Below are positions 17,415 to 26,988 of a DNA stretch of 49,862 nt, piece after piece. Numbering within the stretch: position 1 is the stretch's first letter; each line of letters starts with the position of its first letter. This stretch comes from an uncultured Clostridium sp. (GTDB lineage Bacteria; Bacillota; Clostridia; TANB77; CAG-508). The notes beneath the pieces are model-generated. The model ran no database searches and had not been told where the DNA came from. It worked only from the letters and a program-made list of their open reading frames with translations. Made by a program: the position numbers and the translations under genes. Location of the stretch: NCBI GenBank assembly GCA_947653235.1, contig CANTGH010000008.1:1-49862 (forward strand), read 5' to 3'.

Positions 17415-17443
17415 ATTTTATCTTACTTTTTTAAAAATATCAA
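17415..17443 (-). promoter_or_regulatory. Promoter for the HD-SecD-SecF operon
   Basis: TTGATA (17438-17443), 17 bp, TAAAAT (17415-17420). Confidence 0.65.
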
Positions 17444-17477
17444 CTCTTTTTAAAAAAATATATCATTTTTCCTATAC

Positions 17478-20057
17478 TCAAAATCCATTTTGTAAATAGG
17501 TAGTAAGTTCGTTTATTCGTTCCATTTCAAGTTCATTTATATAGGATTGAATGAAATCAAAATCAATATTATTTTCTTTTGTTGTAGGAAGTTTTATAGT
17601 CATATCCTTTATTTTGGCAAAACTTGCCATATTACTATAAGAAAATAATTTTTTTAAATATGAAAATTGTGATACAAAATACAAGCCTTCTTGCCTAGTT
17701 AATTGTTTAAATTTATAGTTTAAAGAAAACACTCTTGCATGGGTTACCATTTTATAATTAAAATCCCTAAAATATGAATTTCCAAACATATCAATCGTAA
17801 TAGTATTTTTTTGAAAAACTTTGGCATTAACATCAGACTTTCCAATAATTCCCATGCTTTGTTCTCCCGAACTTACCACATAACAACCCTGATTATTGAT
17901 ATGTTTTTGTTGGATATCAAAATTTCCATTTTGTGCTTCAAAAAGATCACCAATTTTGTATTCTTCAAATCTTCCTTCCTTTTCATCAAACTGTTTTTGT
18001 AGTTCTATAAGGGCTGTGCTTGCATTGTTTCCAAAACAATTATTCTCTTCTTTTACTACTTCAGATAGCTTCCAAACTAAAAAATCTTTTATTGTATTTT
18101 TAAAATTTTCTCCTGTAGGTTCTGTATTAATTTTTTTATGATCCGAAAAAGTCCAATCATTTCCTTCAAGCGTTATGGTATCTTCAATATATTCTTCCTC
18201 AGTAAAGTAATGTAAATATTGTTTTCCATACAAAACCAACTCTACTATTTCATCATATCTTTCAATGGCATTGTCTGTATTTTTTAAATTCACGTCTTGT
18301 CCAGATTTTCTTCTATTTTGTCTTGTATAACCATCTTTTGAAAAGTCTATAAACTTTACAATCTGTTTTTCCTTATGCGATTTACCGATTTCAAATACAT
18401 AGATTGCTGTTTGAACACCAGCTTTTCCTCTAAAAATATCTGCCATATGGATACTAGCAAGTAAAGTATTATTTTTTAATAAATTTTTGGTATAAGGAAG
18501 ACCACTTCCACTTCCAGCATTTTCCTGTATTAATATAACAGCTTTTCCTCCTGTCATTTTAGAAAGAGCTTTTTCAACAAAAACAAATCCTTTTCCGTCT
18601 GCTGAATACGGTGGATTTAGTAAAAATACGTTAGCTGGAAATTTTTTTCCCTTCAAATCGCCTTGTTCATATGTACCTTTATATTCTTTTAAACTATCTT
18701 TATGGACAATATTAGAAGAACCGTCACCCATTAAAATCATATTTAAAACTGCTAATAAATAGATGTCTGAACGTTTTTCAATGCCTAATAATTGTTGACA
18801 TTTTATTTTATTTATCTTTTCTTTTAATTTTTTAGGACTTTTGATTTTTTCTTCTGCATCTTTAATCATTAATTTCATAGAAGATATTAAAAATCCAGCT
18901 GAACCTACTGCATAATCCCATACATAGCTATCCTTATCCACTCCAGCCAATCTTGCCATTAATTCCGTAACATAACGAGGTGTTAAAACAACATCATTTT
19001 TATCACTATCTGGAATATCTACCCAAGCATTTAATACATTAAAAAGTTTTCCTGTAAAATCTAAATGTTGGGCTGATGTAAATATTGGCATGATATTATT
19101 TTTAACATTTGTATAAACACTCTTTAATTTACTCTCTCCACGAACTGTTTTCCATAGCTCTGAATAGATAAATACTCTTGATAAATCATTTATTATCATG
19201 TCTTTCTTTTCAATTGGTAAATTTTTTTCACTTAGAAAAGATTCAATTTTATGAATAATCACATAACCATCATTGGTTCTTTCTCCCATTTCCCCTTTTA
19301 ATTCAGAAATTTCTAATGGTGCAATTTTATTTTTAACACCAAGTCCCGCCATTATCATGCCTGTTACAAGCTCAACTCTCGAACCTACCGATATTTTTAA
19401 ATCATCTTGCATTTTTTGATTTAAACTTTTTAATTTTATTTCTATATCATTTTCAAATTCTTTGGCTTTTTTCTCAATTTCTTCATCTGTTAAATTCAAG
19501 TCATCTATTTTTTTAATTAAGCTATCTATATTACAACTTGCCAAAAATGACAAATCACTATAATCTTCAATTTTTTTAGGAATTAAAAAGTTATCTGCTG
19601 ATACATAATACACACCTAATTCTGTTTTAATCTCATTTGCTTCTTTATAACCATTTATACCTATTGCAATTACTTCTTTATAACTTTCGGTATATTCAAC
19701 AATTGCTCCTGCATAATGAATCGCTCCATTGACAGCATATTTTTCTATATTTTTATAATTCGTTTTTCCTTCTTTGGTCTTATTTTCAATCTCTCCATCT
19801 GAATTCGCTTTTATCAAGTCTCCTTTTCTTCCTTTTACTTCTATCATAACTGGAATCTTGCGCATATTTTTAGTTTGAATAAAAGTCTTAATATCAGGAT
19901 AATTCATACCTTTTCCACCATTCTTTGATGGTGCTTTTTTCAATGCTTCCCCGATTTCTTTGTTTATAAAGTCCGTTTTAGAAAAATATTCAACTTCCAT
20001 TCTATCTAGTTGACGTTTTGCCAAATCTTCTATTTCTTCTTCTATACTTTTTGCCAT
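17478..20057 (-). CDS. Single-chain restriction-modification enzyme (nuclease + HsdM-like + specificity domain)
   Basis: An 859-residue fusion. The N-terminus has a PD-(D/E)xK-type nuclease core (D55, then IEVKG with E73 and K75). The middle is an N6-adenine methyltransferase of the HsdM type: SAM motif I DYAVGSAGFL and catalytic motif IV NPPY, with LLGIEKRSDIYLLA between. The C-terminal 170 residues form an HsdS-like target recognition domain (EYKIGDLFEAQNG, GCYVVSSGEQ). This is the layout of type IIG/type I-like enzymes that cut and methylate with one polypeptide. GGAGG precedes the ATG. A YgjP-type protease gene lies upstream, as is often seen beside such systems. The target site cannot be read from sequence. 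Confidence 0.88.
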   Translation of the reverse strand: MAKSIEEEIEDLAKRQLDRMEVEYFSKTDFINKEIGEALKKAPSKNGGKGMNYPDIKTFIQTKNMRKIPVMIEVKGRKGDLIKANSDGEIENKTKEGKTNYKNIEKYAVNGAIHYAGAIVEYTESYKEVIAIGINGYKEANEIKTELGVYYVSADNFLIPKKIEDYSDLSFLASCNIDSLIKKIDDLNLTDEEIEKKAKEFENDIEIKLKSLNQKMQDDLKISVGSRVELVTGMIMAGLGVKNKIAPLEISELKGEMGERTNDGYVIIHKIESFLSEKNLPIEKKDMIINDLSRVFIYSELWKTVRGESKLKSVYTNVKNNIMPIFTSAQHLDFTGKLFNVLNAWVDIPDSDKNDVVLTPRYVTELMARLAGVDKDSYVWDYAVGSAGFLISSMKLMIKDAEEKIKSPKKLKEKINKIKCQQLLGIEKRSDIYLLAVLNMILMGDGSSNIVHKDSLKEYKGTYEQGDLKGKKFPANVFLLNPPYSADGKGFVFVEKALSKMTGGKAVILIQENAGSGSGLPYTKNLLKNNTLLASIHMADIFRGKAGVQTAIYVFEIGKSHKEKQIVKFIDFSKDGYTRQNRRKSGQDVNLKNTDNAIERYDEIVELVLYGKQYLHYFTEEEYIEDTITLEGNDWTFSDHKKINTEPTGENFKNTIKDFLVWKLSEVVKEENNCFGNNASTALIELQKQFDEKEGRFEEYKIGDLFEAQNGNFDIQQKHINNQGCYVVSSGEQSMGIIGKSDVNAKVFQKNTITIDMFGNSYFRDFNYKMVTHARVFSLNYKFKQLTRQEGLYFVSQFSYLKKLFSYSNMASFAKIKDMTIKLPTTKENNIDFDFIQSYINELEMERINELTTYLQNGF

Positions 20058-20149
20058 GTTAATGCCTCCATATTCTTTTAATAAATCATACTTTTTAAGC
20101 TATCTTTGCACCTTCAAAAGTGATTGCAGAATCGATTTCACTTATAATC

Positions 20150-20842
20150 TCAATCCTTTTCTAATTCTTCTTCCGCCTCTTTATAATTTGGCATATATTC
20201 TTCCACCATATGCCAAAAACTTTTGGAATGATTCATATTCTGCAAGTGGCAAATTTCATGCAAACAAACATATTCAATTGCACGTCTACTATACCTAACA
20301 ACATTTCTATTAATACTAATATTCCTCGTAATCGAACAATTTCCCCATGTGCTTTTCAAATTTTTCACTTTTACCTGATTGGGTGCAATTCCAACCTTCA
20401 TTGACATTTTTCGAATTGCCTTTTCCACTTCTTTTTCTGCCAATTCTTGATAAAATTGATTCACCATTTTTTTCACGATTTGCTCTTCTTTTTCCTGATT
20501 TTCCATTGGCAAAATCACTATTAATTTATGAAAGCGCCATTTTATTTTTGGTTTTTTGGCTTTTTCATAAACAACTTTTAAAATCGCATCTTTTCCTAAA
20601 ATCCTCAAAATTTCTCCATCTACGTAATTTTCCGGAAGTCGTACTTTTTGACCTTGTTTTTCTATATTTTCCAGAATCCAATCTGCTCTTTTTCTAAGCA
20701 TTTCCTCTATTTTTTCTTGAGAAGTACGAAGTGGAACACGCACTCTGACTTGTCCATCTTTGATAGAAATATAACAATTTTTGATTTTTTTCCTCTCAAG
20801 CGTATACTCAATTACTTTTTGATTAACTTTTAAACTCTCCAT
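20150..20842 (-). CDS. YgjP-type M48-like metalloprotease (DUF45)
   Basis: A 230-residue protein of the YgjP/DUF45 group with the zinc motif HEICH (195-199), a third ligand at H205 in NHSKSFW, and the conserved STWGNCS stretch upstream. The family is SprT-like and frequently sits beside restriction-modification genes, as here (92 nt before the RM gene). The 17-nt gap to ynbB suggests it is the end of the upstream unit. Confidence 0.88.
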   Translation of the reverse strand: MESLKVNQKVIEYTLERKKIKNCYISIKDGQVRVRVPLRTSQEKIEEMLRKRADWILENIEKQGQKVRLPENYVDGEILRILGKDAILKVVYEKAKKPKIKWRFHKLIVILPMENQEKEEQIVKKMVNQFYQELAEKEVEKAIRKMSMKVGIAPNQVKVKNLKSTWGNCSITRNISINRNVVRYSRRAIEYVCLHEICHLQNMNHSKSFWHMVEEYMPNYKEAEEELEKD

Positions 20843-20859
20843 GTTTTTTCCTTTAAAAT

Positions 20860-22110
20860 CTATTCTTTCATAATGTTTTGAATCGCCTTTAACACACCTA
20901 ATTTTCCATATTCAAAAGTCAATCCCCCTTGCTGAAATGCGACATATGGCTCACGAATTGGTGCATCGCATGACAATTCAATCGATGACCCCATCGTAAA
21001 AGCACCTGCTGCCATAATAACTTTATCTGTATAACCTGGCATATCCCAAGGTATAGGAACCGAAGCCGAATCAATTGCAGAACCACTTTGGATTCCTTGA
21101 CAATACCTAATTAATTTTTCTTCATCTCCAAATTCAATAGTTTGCACAATATCTGAACGAACCTCATCAAATCTTGGCTGAACTAAATACCCTAACTTTT
21201 CCAATAAATAACTTGTAAAAACTGCAGTTTTCAAACTACTTGCAACAACTTGTGGTGCCATGTATAAACCCTGTAAAATTAATTTGTTAATCCCCAATGT
21301 AGGTCCTACTTCTTTACCTTGTCCTGGCGAAGTCAATCGCTCTGCAGCTAATCCAACCAAATCTTTTCTCCCTGCAATATAAGCTCCATTTGGTGCTAAA
21401 CCACCACCTAAGTTTTTGATTAATGAACCAACCATCAAATCTGCACCTAATTCAATTGGTTCCCTTTCTGCTACAAATTCTCCATAACAATTATCTACCA
21501 TAATGATTACTTCTTGGTTCACACTGCGAATTGCTTGAATAACATTTTCAATTTTGTCAATCGTCAAACTGTGGCGTAAACTATAGCCACGCGAACGCTG
21601 AATTTCAATCAATCGAATATCTTTTTTAGCAACTCTTTCCACAATAGAAGGAATATCAAAATCATTACCTTCTAACTCAATTTGCTCATAATGAATTTGA
21701 TAGGCTTTTAGAGAACTTGGATTTTCCTCAATACCAATAATCGCATCTAATGTATCATATGGTTTGCCACAAATACTAAGCATTGTGTCACCAGGACGTA
21801 AACACGCAAAAAGTGCAACAGTTATCGCATGCGTTCCAGAAATAAACTGGGTTCGAACAAGCGCATCTTCTGCTTTTAAAACTTCTGCAAATACTTTCTC
21901 AATCGTATCTCTCCCAATGTCATCATAGCCATAACCTGTGGTTTGGCCGAAATGCACTTCTGCAATTTTATACTTTTGAAAAGCTTTTAAAACCTTCAAA
22001 CTGTTTTGTGTACATGATAAATCAATTTTCGCAAATTCTTCTTTTAAATCTCTTTCAGCCTCATCGGCTAACTTTTCTAAATTTTCATTTATTCCAAAAT
22101 CTTGATACAT
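20860..22110 (-). CDS. ynbB: YnbB-like PLP-dependent lyase (methionine gamma-lyase family)
   Basis: A 416-residue PLP enzyme of the Cys/Met metabolism fold, in the group once called aluminium resistance protein. Motifs include FGQTTGYGYDDIGRD, SGTHAITVALFACLRPGD, DNCYGEF and the PLP lysine in GSLIKNLGGGLAPNG. Length is normal. The substrate in vivo is not established. The start lies 3 nt downstream of the DUF3592 gene. Confidence 0.88.
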   Translation of the reverse strand: MYQDFGINENLEKLADEAERDLKEEFAKIDLSCTQNSLKVLKAFQKYKIAEVHFGQTTGYGYDDIGRDTIEKVFAEVLKAEDALVRTQFISGTHAITVALFACLRPGDTMLSICGKPYDTLDAIIGIEENPSSLKAYQIHYEQIELEGNDFDIPSIVERVAKKDIRLIEIQRSRGYSLRHSLTIDKIENVIQAIRSVNQEVIIMVDNCYGEFVAEREPIELGADLMVGSLIKNLGGGLAPNGAYIAGRKDLVGLAAERLTSPGQGKEVGPTLGINKLILQGLYMAPQVVASSLKTAVFTSYLLEKLGYLVQPRFDEVRSDIVQTIEFGDEEKLIRYCQGIQSGSAIDSASVPIPWDMPGYTDKVIMAAGAFTMGSSIELSCDAPIREPYVAFQQGGLTFEYGKLGVLKAIQNIMKE

Positions 22111-22113
22111 TTT

Positions 22114-22737
22114 CTACACCTCTTTTTTATCTTTCACAAGAATCTGGCATATTGTGCCACCAAAAATTACTACATGAAAAAAAATAAAAAACCACATCAT
22201 TCCAACATATCCAAAATCTGCTTGCCCTTCATTTTCAATATAAAAATACCAATAACAGATAAAAACAAAAATAGGAAGCATAATATGAATTATCGTAATA
22301 GGAATAGGGGCTACTAAATTATATTTTTGTAAGTAAGACACAATGCTAATAAAACACCACGCTATTCCTAAAAATGCAACATAACACCAAATATATGGCA
22401 CTGTGTAAGGTATTGATGAATCTGTATTTTCATCATAATAAATCGCTATCTTTGAATTTTCCTTCCAAAACCATTTGTGATAATGTATAGTTTCTGCTTT
22501 TTTCTTTCCTTTATATTCGTATTCATAATATACATCATAAACTTTATAATATTTTGTCACTTCATGATGGACATTTTCATCATATGATTTATACTCTTTT
22601 CTTTTTGTGTCAATCTGATAAATCGTTGCTATTATCTTTTCTTTGTTGTGATAATTTTGATTATATTGCATAATTTGGCTTATGCCAATTATTAGTAATA
22701 TCATCCCAATTCCAAATACAATTATATTTTTCTTCAT
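22114..22737 (-). CDS. DUF3592-like membrane protein
   Basis: A 207-residue membrane protein: an N-terminal helix, an extracytoplasmic beta domain (YYKVYDVYYEYEYKGKKK, KIAIYYDENTDSS) and three C-terminal helices, matching the DUF3592 layout. Its ATG overlaps the TGA of the WG-repeat gene by one base (TGATG), so translation is coupled. Function unknown. Confidence 0.65.
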   Translation of the reverse strand: MKKNIIVFGIGMILLIIGISQIMQYNQNYHNKEKIIATIYQIDTKRKEYKSYDENVHHEVTKYYKVYDVYYEYEYKGKKKAETIHYHKWFWKENSKIAIYYDENTDSSIPYTVPYIWCYVAFLGIAWCFISIVSYLQKYNLVAPIPITIIHIMLPIFVFICYWYFYIENEGQADFGYVGMMWFFIFFHVVIFGGTICQILVKDKKEV

Positions 22738-24512
22738 CAATATACCTCTTCACAATACGTTACTTCCGATTGAACCAAACGATATTTTCCAATAAACTGT
22801 GGAAAATAATAAGTGTCTAGTTCATACGTTGGCTCAGCTATTACTTCTCCGTTTTCTTTGACAACACCCCATTTACCATTTTTCCTAATACCTGCAAATC
22901 CATATGGATTAAATTCTGTAACCATATCATATTCACATTTTACAATAAGATTTCCTTTGTCATCTGCAAATCCCCATTTACCATTTTGTTGAATGGAATA
23001 AGTTTTTTTATCTGGATAAACTTGTGTATTTTCCACAACTTGTCCATCCTGATTGATATATTTCATTTCACTTTCACCATAACAAATCGAATAACCTTTT
23101 CCAATATTTTCCACAATTCCACCTTGCACTGTTACAGTTTTTCGTAAATCTTTATCATAAATATCTACAAAATCATTCATTCCATCAACAGCTTGCAGTG
23201 ACTTGGTTCCTTCAATTAAAAGGATAAAATCATAGTTAAAATCAATTTCCATTTCCTTCGTCAAAGCATTGATAACCCCTGCTTTTCCTGTCTTATCTGT
23301 CACGATAAAATAATGATTAAAGGCATAAGCTACTTGCACATATTTCTCGTCAATTTTTACTTCTTTACTAATAATGCTATAATAACCTTCTTCATCCTCT
23401 GCAATAAAGTAAGCAGGATTATTGGTTTCAATCATTTTGGTATAGGAATTGGTACCAACTAAATTGCCATTACTATCAAATAATTGTGTTTTGTCATCTT
23501 TTGTCACGCAAATATAATTTCCTGCCATTGCATATTGGGTATATTCTGGCTTTAAAATGACTTTTCCTAGCAAATTAAAAAAACCATATTTTCCATTTTT
23601 ATTAACCACAAAAACTTTGGAAAGATTAGAATATGTTATATTTTGAAAATTCAAATCAATCATTTTCTTTTTATTTTTAAAAACCCCTTTTTTGCCTTTT
23701 TGCATCGCAATCAGATAAATATTTTCATCATCGTATTCTAAGGCTCTTTCTAGGGCTTCGTATTTGGTATCGAGTAGTAAATTTCCTGTATAATCTATGT
23801 ACCCAAAATCAATTCCATCTGCCTTTTTTTGTGCAACAATATAGCCCGTTTTTCCATAAGCTTCCTTATTTGACAAAAATCCGTCTGCCAAAATTTGGTC
23901 ATATTTTGGCTCAATTACAATATTTCCATATGCATCTAAAATACCATACTTACCTTCTTTTTCCACTAAAATTCTGCCTGGTCTGTAATCCAGACTCGAA
24001 ATCTGTGTATAAATTGGTTCTGTTATGATATTCCCTTCCAAATCAAGCAATCCATACAAATTCTCTTTCTTATATTTTAAAACTTGACTTTCCATTTCAT
24101 TGGTATCTTCAGATGACTTAATTGCTTCAACTTGCTCATAATTGGTAAAGATTTTCTCGCCTTTGCTATTGAAAATCTCTTTTTTTTCATCTTTCTGTAC
24201 AATAAATACATCTTTGGACGGATTGGGCAGATCGATACCTGTATATTGAGGTTCCAAAATTTGATTTCCCTTTTTGTCAATGATACCAATTTGATCTTGA
24301 CTACTCAAAATAAAATATTCCTGTGAAATATTGCCTTCTTCTGCTAGACAAATTATTTTTTTCTCATTTTTTTGTCTCCAAAATCTCCAAAAGCCAAGCA
24401 GGACTAAAATTATAAACAGAATTCCTACTCCTATTTTTAAAAGTCCCATATTCCATGAAAATTGAATATTCTTTTCTCTATTTCTTACGATACGATTATT
24501 TCTACCACTCAC
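22737..24512 (-). CDS. Membrane-anchored WG-repeat protein
   Basis: About 591 residues: a basic N-terminus, one membrane helix (about 20-45), then many WG-type repeats of 30-45 residues (KYGILDAYGNIVIEPKYDQI, NGKWGFADDKGNLIVKCEYD, NGKWGVVKENGEVIAEPTYE). WG repeats probably build an extracellular interaction surface; no enzyme is expected. I prefer the GTG at 24512, 9 nt after AGGAG, over an ATG at 24521 that directly abuts that site. Confidence 0.82.
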   Translation of the reverse strand: MSGRNNRIVRNREKNIQFSWNMGLLKIGVGILFIILVLLGFWRFWRQKNEKKIICLAEEGNISQEYFILSSQDQIGIIDKKGNQILEPQYTGIDLPNPSKDVFIVQKDEKKEIFNSKGEKIFTNYEQVEAIKSSEDTNEMESQVLKYKKENLYGLLDLEGNIITEPIYTQISSLDYRPGRILVEKEGKYGILDAYGNIVIEPKYDQILADGFLSNKEAYGKTGYIVAQKKADGIDFGYIDYTGNLLLDTKYEALERALEYDDENIYLIAMQKGKKGVFKNKKKMIDLNFQNITYSNLSKVFVVNKNGKYGFFNLLGKVILKPEYTQYAMAGNYICVTKDDKTQLFDSNGNLVGTNSYTKMIETNNPAYFIAEDEEGYYSIISKEVKIDEKYVQVAYAFNHYFIVTDKTGKAGVINALTKEMEIDFNYDFILLIEGTKSLQAVDGMNDFVDIYDKDLRKTVTVQGGIVENIGKGYSICYGESEMKYINQDGQVVENTQVYPDKKTYSIQQNGKWGFADDKGNLIVKCEYDMVTEFNPYGFAGIRKNGKWGVVKENGEVIAEPTYELDTYYFPQFIGKYRLVQSEVTYCEEVY

Positions 24513-24539
24513 ATTCTTCATCTCCTATTGCTAGCATTT

Positions 24540-24562
24540 ATGGCAGGAATAAAGCCTGCCAT
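24540..24562. promoter_or_regulatory. Intergenic hairpin between ppaC and the WG-repeat gene
   Basis: ATGGCAGG pairs perfectly with CCTGCCAT around a 7-nt loop. No T tract follows on the minus strand, so it may be an RNA processing or stability element rather than a terminator. Confidence 0.5.
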
Positions 24563-24571
24563 GACAAAATT

Positions 24572-25489
24572 TTATGCATTTTCGGTTAAAATTGGCACTA
24601 CTTGTTTTTTACGTGATACAACACCTTTTAAAAGGGCTGTGTTGCTTTCTAATGTTACACCATAAGATTTTTCTACTAAATCTGCTCTTTTCCCTAATAC
24701 AATTACTTGGGAATTGCTGTTTATAATATCGGTTATCAATAGCATAAATAGCTCCAAACCTTTTTCCTCTATTACTTTTTGCATACCAGCTTCTAGACCT
24801 GTTTTCTGAAGCATCACTTCGTCAATAGAAGCTGTATTAACTTGGGCTATTACGGATTTAACTTCCTTTAAAACAATTTCTTTAGCATCTAATTTTAAGA
24901 TTTCTTCGATTGAAAATTCGCTCAAATCGGTTCCTGCTTTTAGCATTTCTAAACCATATGTAGAACAATCAATTCCAGCAATTTTAGCTAATTGATTGGC
25001 AGTTTCTATGTCTTGCGGAGTGCAAGTTGGTGATTTGAATAATAAAGTGTCTGAAATAATGGCAGATACCATTAAAGTTGCTATTTTTTTGTCAATTTCT
25101 ATGCCATTTTCTTGGTATAATTGATACAAAATCGTTTGGGTACACCCAACTGGTTCTGCTCGATAAGAAAGTGGATAACTTGTGTTTAGTGCCACATAAT
25201 GGTGATCGACAATTTTTAAAATCGTGCAATTATCTAAATTTTCTATGGATTCTTTATTACTTGCATGATCAACTAGCATAACTTCTGTGCCATCTTCTAC
25301 ATTTTCTAATAGACGTGGCGGCTCAATTCCTATATAATCTAGAACATATTGTGTTTCTTTGTTAATATTGCCTAAACGGCAAGCCTCTACGTTTTTGCCT
25401 AAGGCTTTTTCTAAATTGGCTAGAACGATACTAGATGTAATTGAGTCTGTATCTGGGTTTTTGTGTCCAAATATCAATATTTTTTGCAT
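24572..25489 (-). CDS. ppaC: Manganese-dependent inorganic pyrophosphatase (family II)
   Basis: Hydrolyses pyrophosphate to drive biosynthesis in the cytoplasm. The 305-residue DHH-family protein has GHKNPDTDS at the N-terminus, VDHAS, the metal-binding VDHH, PVGCTQT, a DTLLFKSPT loop, and the C-terminal RKKQVVP substrate loop. Length is normal. It starts 3 nt after the zinc-ribbon gene. Confidence 0.95.
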   Translation of the reverse strand: MQKILIFGHKNPDTDSITSSIVLANLEKALGKNVEACRLGNINKETQYVLDYIGIEPPRLLENVEDGTEVMLVDHASNKESIENLDNCTILKIVDHHYVALNTSYPLSYRAEPVGCTQTILYQLYQENGIEIDKKIATLMVSAIISDTLLFKSPTCTPQDIETANQLAKIAGIDCSTYGLEMLKAGTDLSEFSIEEILKLDAKEIVLKEVKSVIAQVNTASIDEVMLQKTGLEAGMQKVIEEKGLELFMLLITDIINSNSQVIVLGKRADLVEKSYGVTLESNTALLKGVVSRKKQVVPILTENA

Positions 25490-25492
25490 TTT

Positions 25493-25969
25493 TTATTCCT
25501 CCTCTTGATTCGGATTTGCATCTTTTGATACATCTTTAATTTCAGTTACTTCTGCTTCTTGTATATCTTTTTGTGTTTCCTGTGTTTCTACTTTCACTTC
25601 TACTTTTTTGGGTTGTTCTTTACCACATTTTGGGCAAAAATCGTCTTTTTGATTAATTTCAGCACCACATTGAGAACATTTTTTGACTTCTTTTAGAGAT
25701 AATATCGCTGTTTCCAATTTTGAGATTTCGTCAAATTGCTTAGAAATTTCCTCACATTTTGCAGTAATTTCTTCCTTTCCTTCTTCTGTATTAGTTTTGT
25801 ATTGATGATAAACGTGTTCTCCAATTTCTTCATATAAATTCGTTATTTTGTTTTTGGCCTCATTCATTTTACCTTTCAGTTTCATTTCTTCTGAAAATTT
25901 GACAGTTTTTTCTTTTGTAACTTGGTAAGTTTCACTTGCCTTTTTTCCTAATTTGTTAAAAAAATCCAT
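25493..25969 (-). CDS. Zinc-ribbon protein with coiled-coil N-terminus
   Basis: A 158-residue soluble protein: a lysine/glutamate-rich helical region (about 1-95) followed by a zinc ribbon (CSQCGAEINQKDDFCPKCG) and an acidic tail. The function is unknown. It sits between gpsA (20-nt gap) and ppaC (3-nt gap) in the plsY operon. Confidence 0.75.
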   Translation of the reverse strand: MDFFNKLGKKASETYQVTKEKTVKFSEEMKLKGKMNEAKNKITNLYEEIGEHVYHQYKTNTEEGKEEITAKCEEISKQFDEISKLETAILSLKEVKKCSQCGAEINQKDDFCPKCGKEQPKKVEVKVETQETQKDIQEAEVTEIKDVSKDANPNQEEE

Positions 25970-25989
25970 TTTTTTCCTCCTTCAATTTT

Positions 25990-26974
25990 TTATTCAGCTT
26001 TTAATTCTCGTGTCATTAAAATATCGACTGCTTGTTTGGGATTTAGACCATGATATAAAACGTTATAAACCGTTTCAACAATTGGCATTTCAATGTTGTA
26101 TTTTTTGGCTAAAGCATAAGCTGAATCGATATTATCAATACTCTCAATGGTCATACCAATTTCTTTTTTGGCATCTTCCACCGAATATCCTTGGGCAATT
26201 AAGGCTCCTGCTTTTCGATTTCTGCTGTGCTGACTTCCACATGTGACAATTAAATCTCCCAATCCAGTTAAGCCATAAAAAGTTTTCATTTCGCCTCCCA
26301 TAGCAATGCCTAATCTTGTAATTTCAACTAATCCTCTGGTGGCAAGCATAGCAAATGTATTGTCTCCAAAATTCAAAGCGGTCACAGCACCTGCACAAAA
26401 GGCAATAATGTTTTTGAGTGCTCCTCCGCAGTTCTACACCTTTTACGTCTTTTGTATGATACATTCTTAAAAGCTTACTTTTAAACACATTTGACGTTTT
26501 CTTAATCACTTCATCACTCTTCGAAGCCACAACCAAAGCAGTTGGAATTCCTATGGCAACTTCTTCTGCATGACTTGGTCCAGATAGGATACCATACTTT
26601 ATTTGAGGTAATTCCTCTTCAATGACTTCATTTAATGTCAAATTAGTTTCTGGTTCAAATCCTTTGGAACACATTAATAAAATTTGATCTGGTTTTACAA
26701 ATTCTTGATAACCTTTTATCGTGTTTCGAACAAATTTAGAAGGTGTTACATGAAGAATGATTTCAGTATCTTGCAAAGCTTCTTCATAAGAATTCGTACA
26801 AAATATCCCTTCTGGCAATTCTATCTTTGGCAAAAAGATGCATTTTTTTTCTTCATTAATTTTATTTTTTTCCTGCTCATCAAAGGACCATACTTTTATA
26901 GTATTTCCTTGTTTAGCTAAATATATACTAAGCGCAATTCCCCAGCTACCACTTCCAATTACTGCAATTTTCAT
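25990..26974 (-). CDS. gpsA: Glycerol-3-phosphate dehydrogenase [NAD(P)+], one +1 shift at CGG
   Basis: Makes sn-glycerol-3-phosphate for phospholipids. It shows the NAD loop IGSGSWGIALS at the N-terminus, CSKGFE, SGPSHAEEV, then GVELGGALKNIIAFCAGAV with the catalytic lysine, and GLTGLGDLIVTC. The GVELGGALKN block exists only if the frame advances at 26428 (CTG C GGA GGA). The joined product is 327 residues, normal. It lies 14 nt after plsY, which uses its product, so plsY-gpsA is a functional pair. Confidence 0.93.
26425..26428 (-). other. CGGA +1 shift site in gpsA
   Basis: GTA GAA CTG CGG AGG AGC becomes GTA GAA CTG (C) GGA GGA GCA CTC AAA, restoring GVELGGALK. The glycine is at residue 183. 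Confidence 0.9.
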
Positions 26975-26988
26975 TCGCTTCCTCCTTC

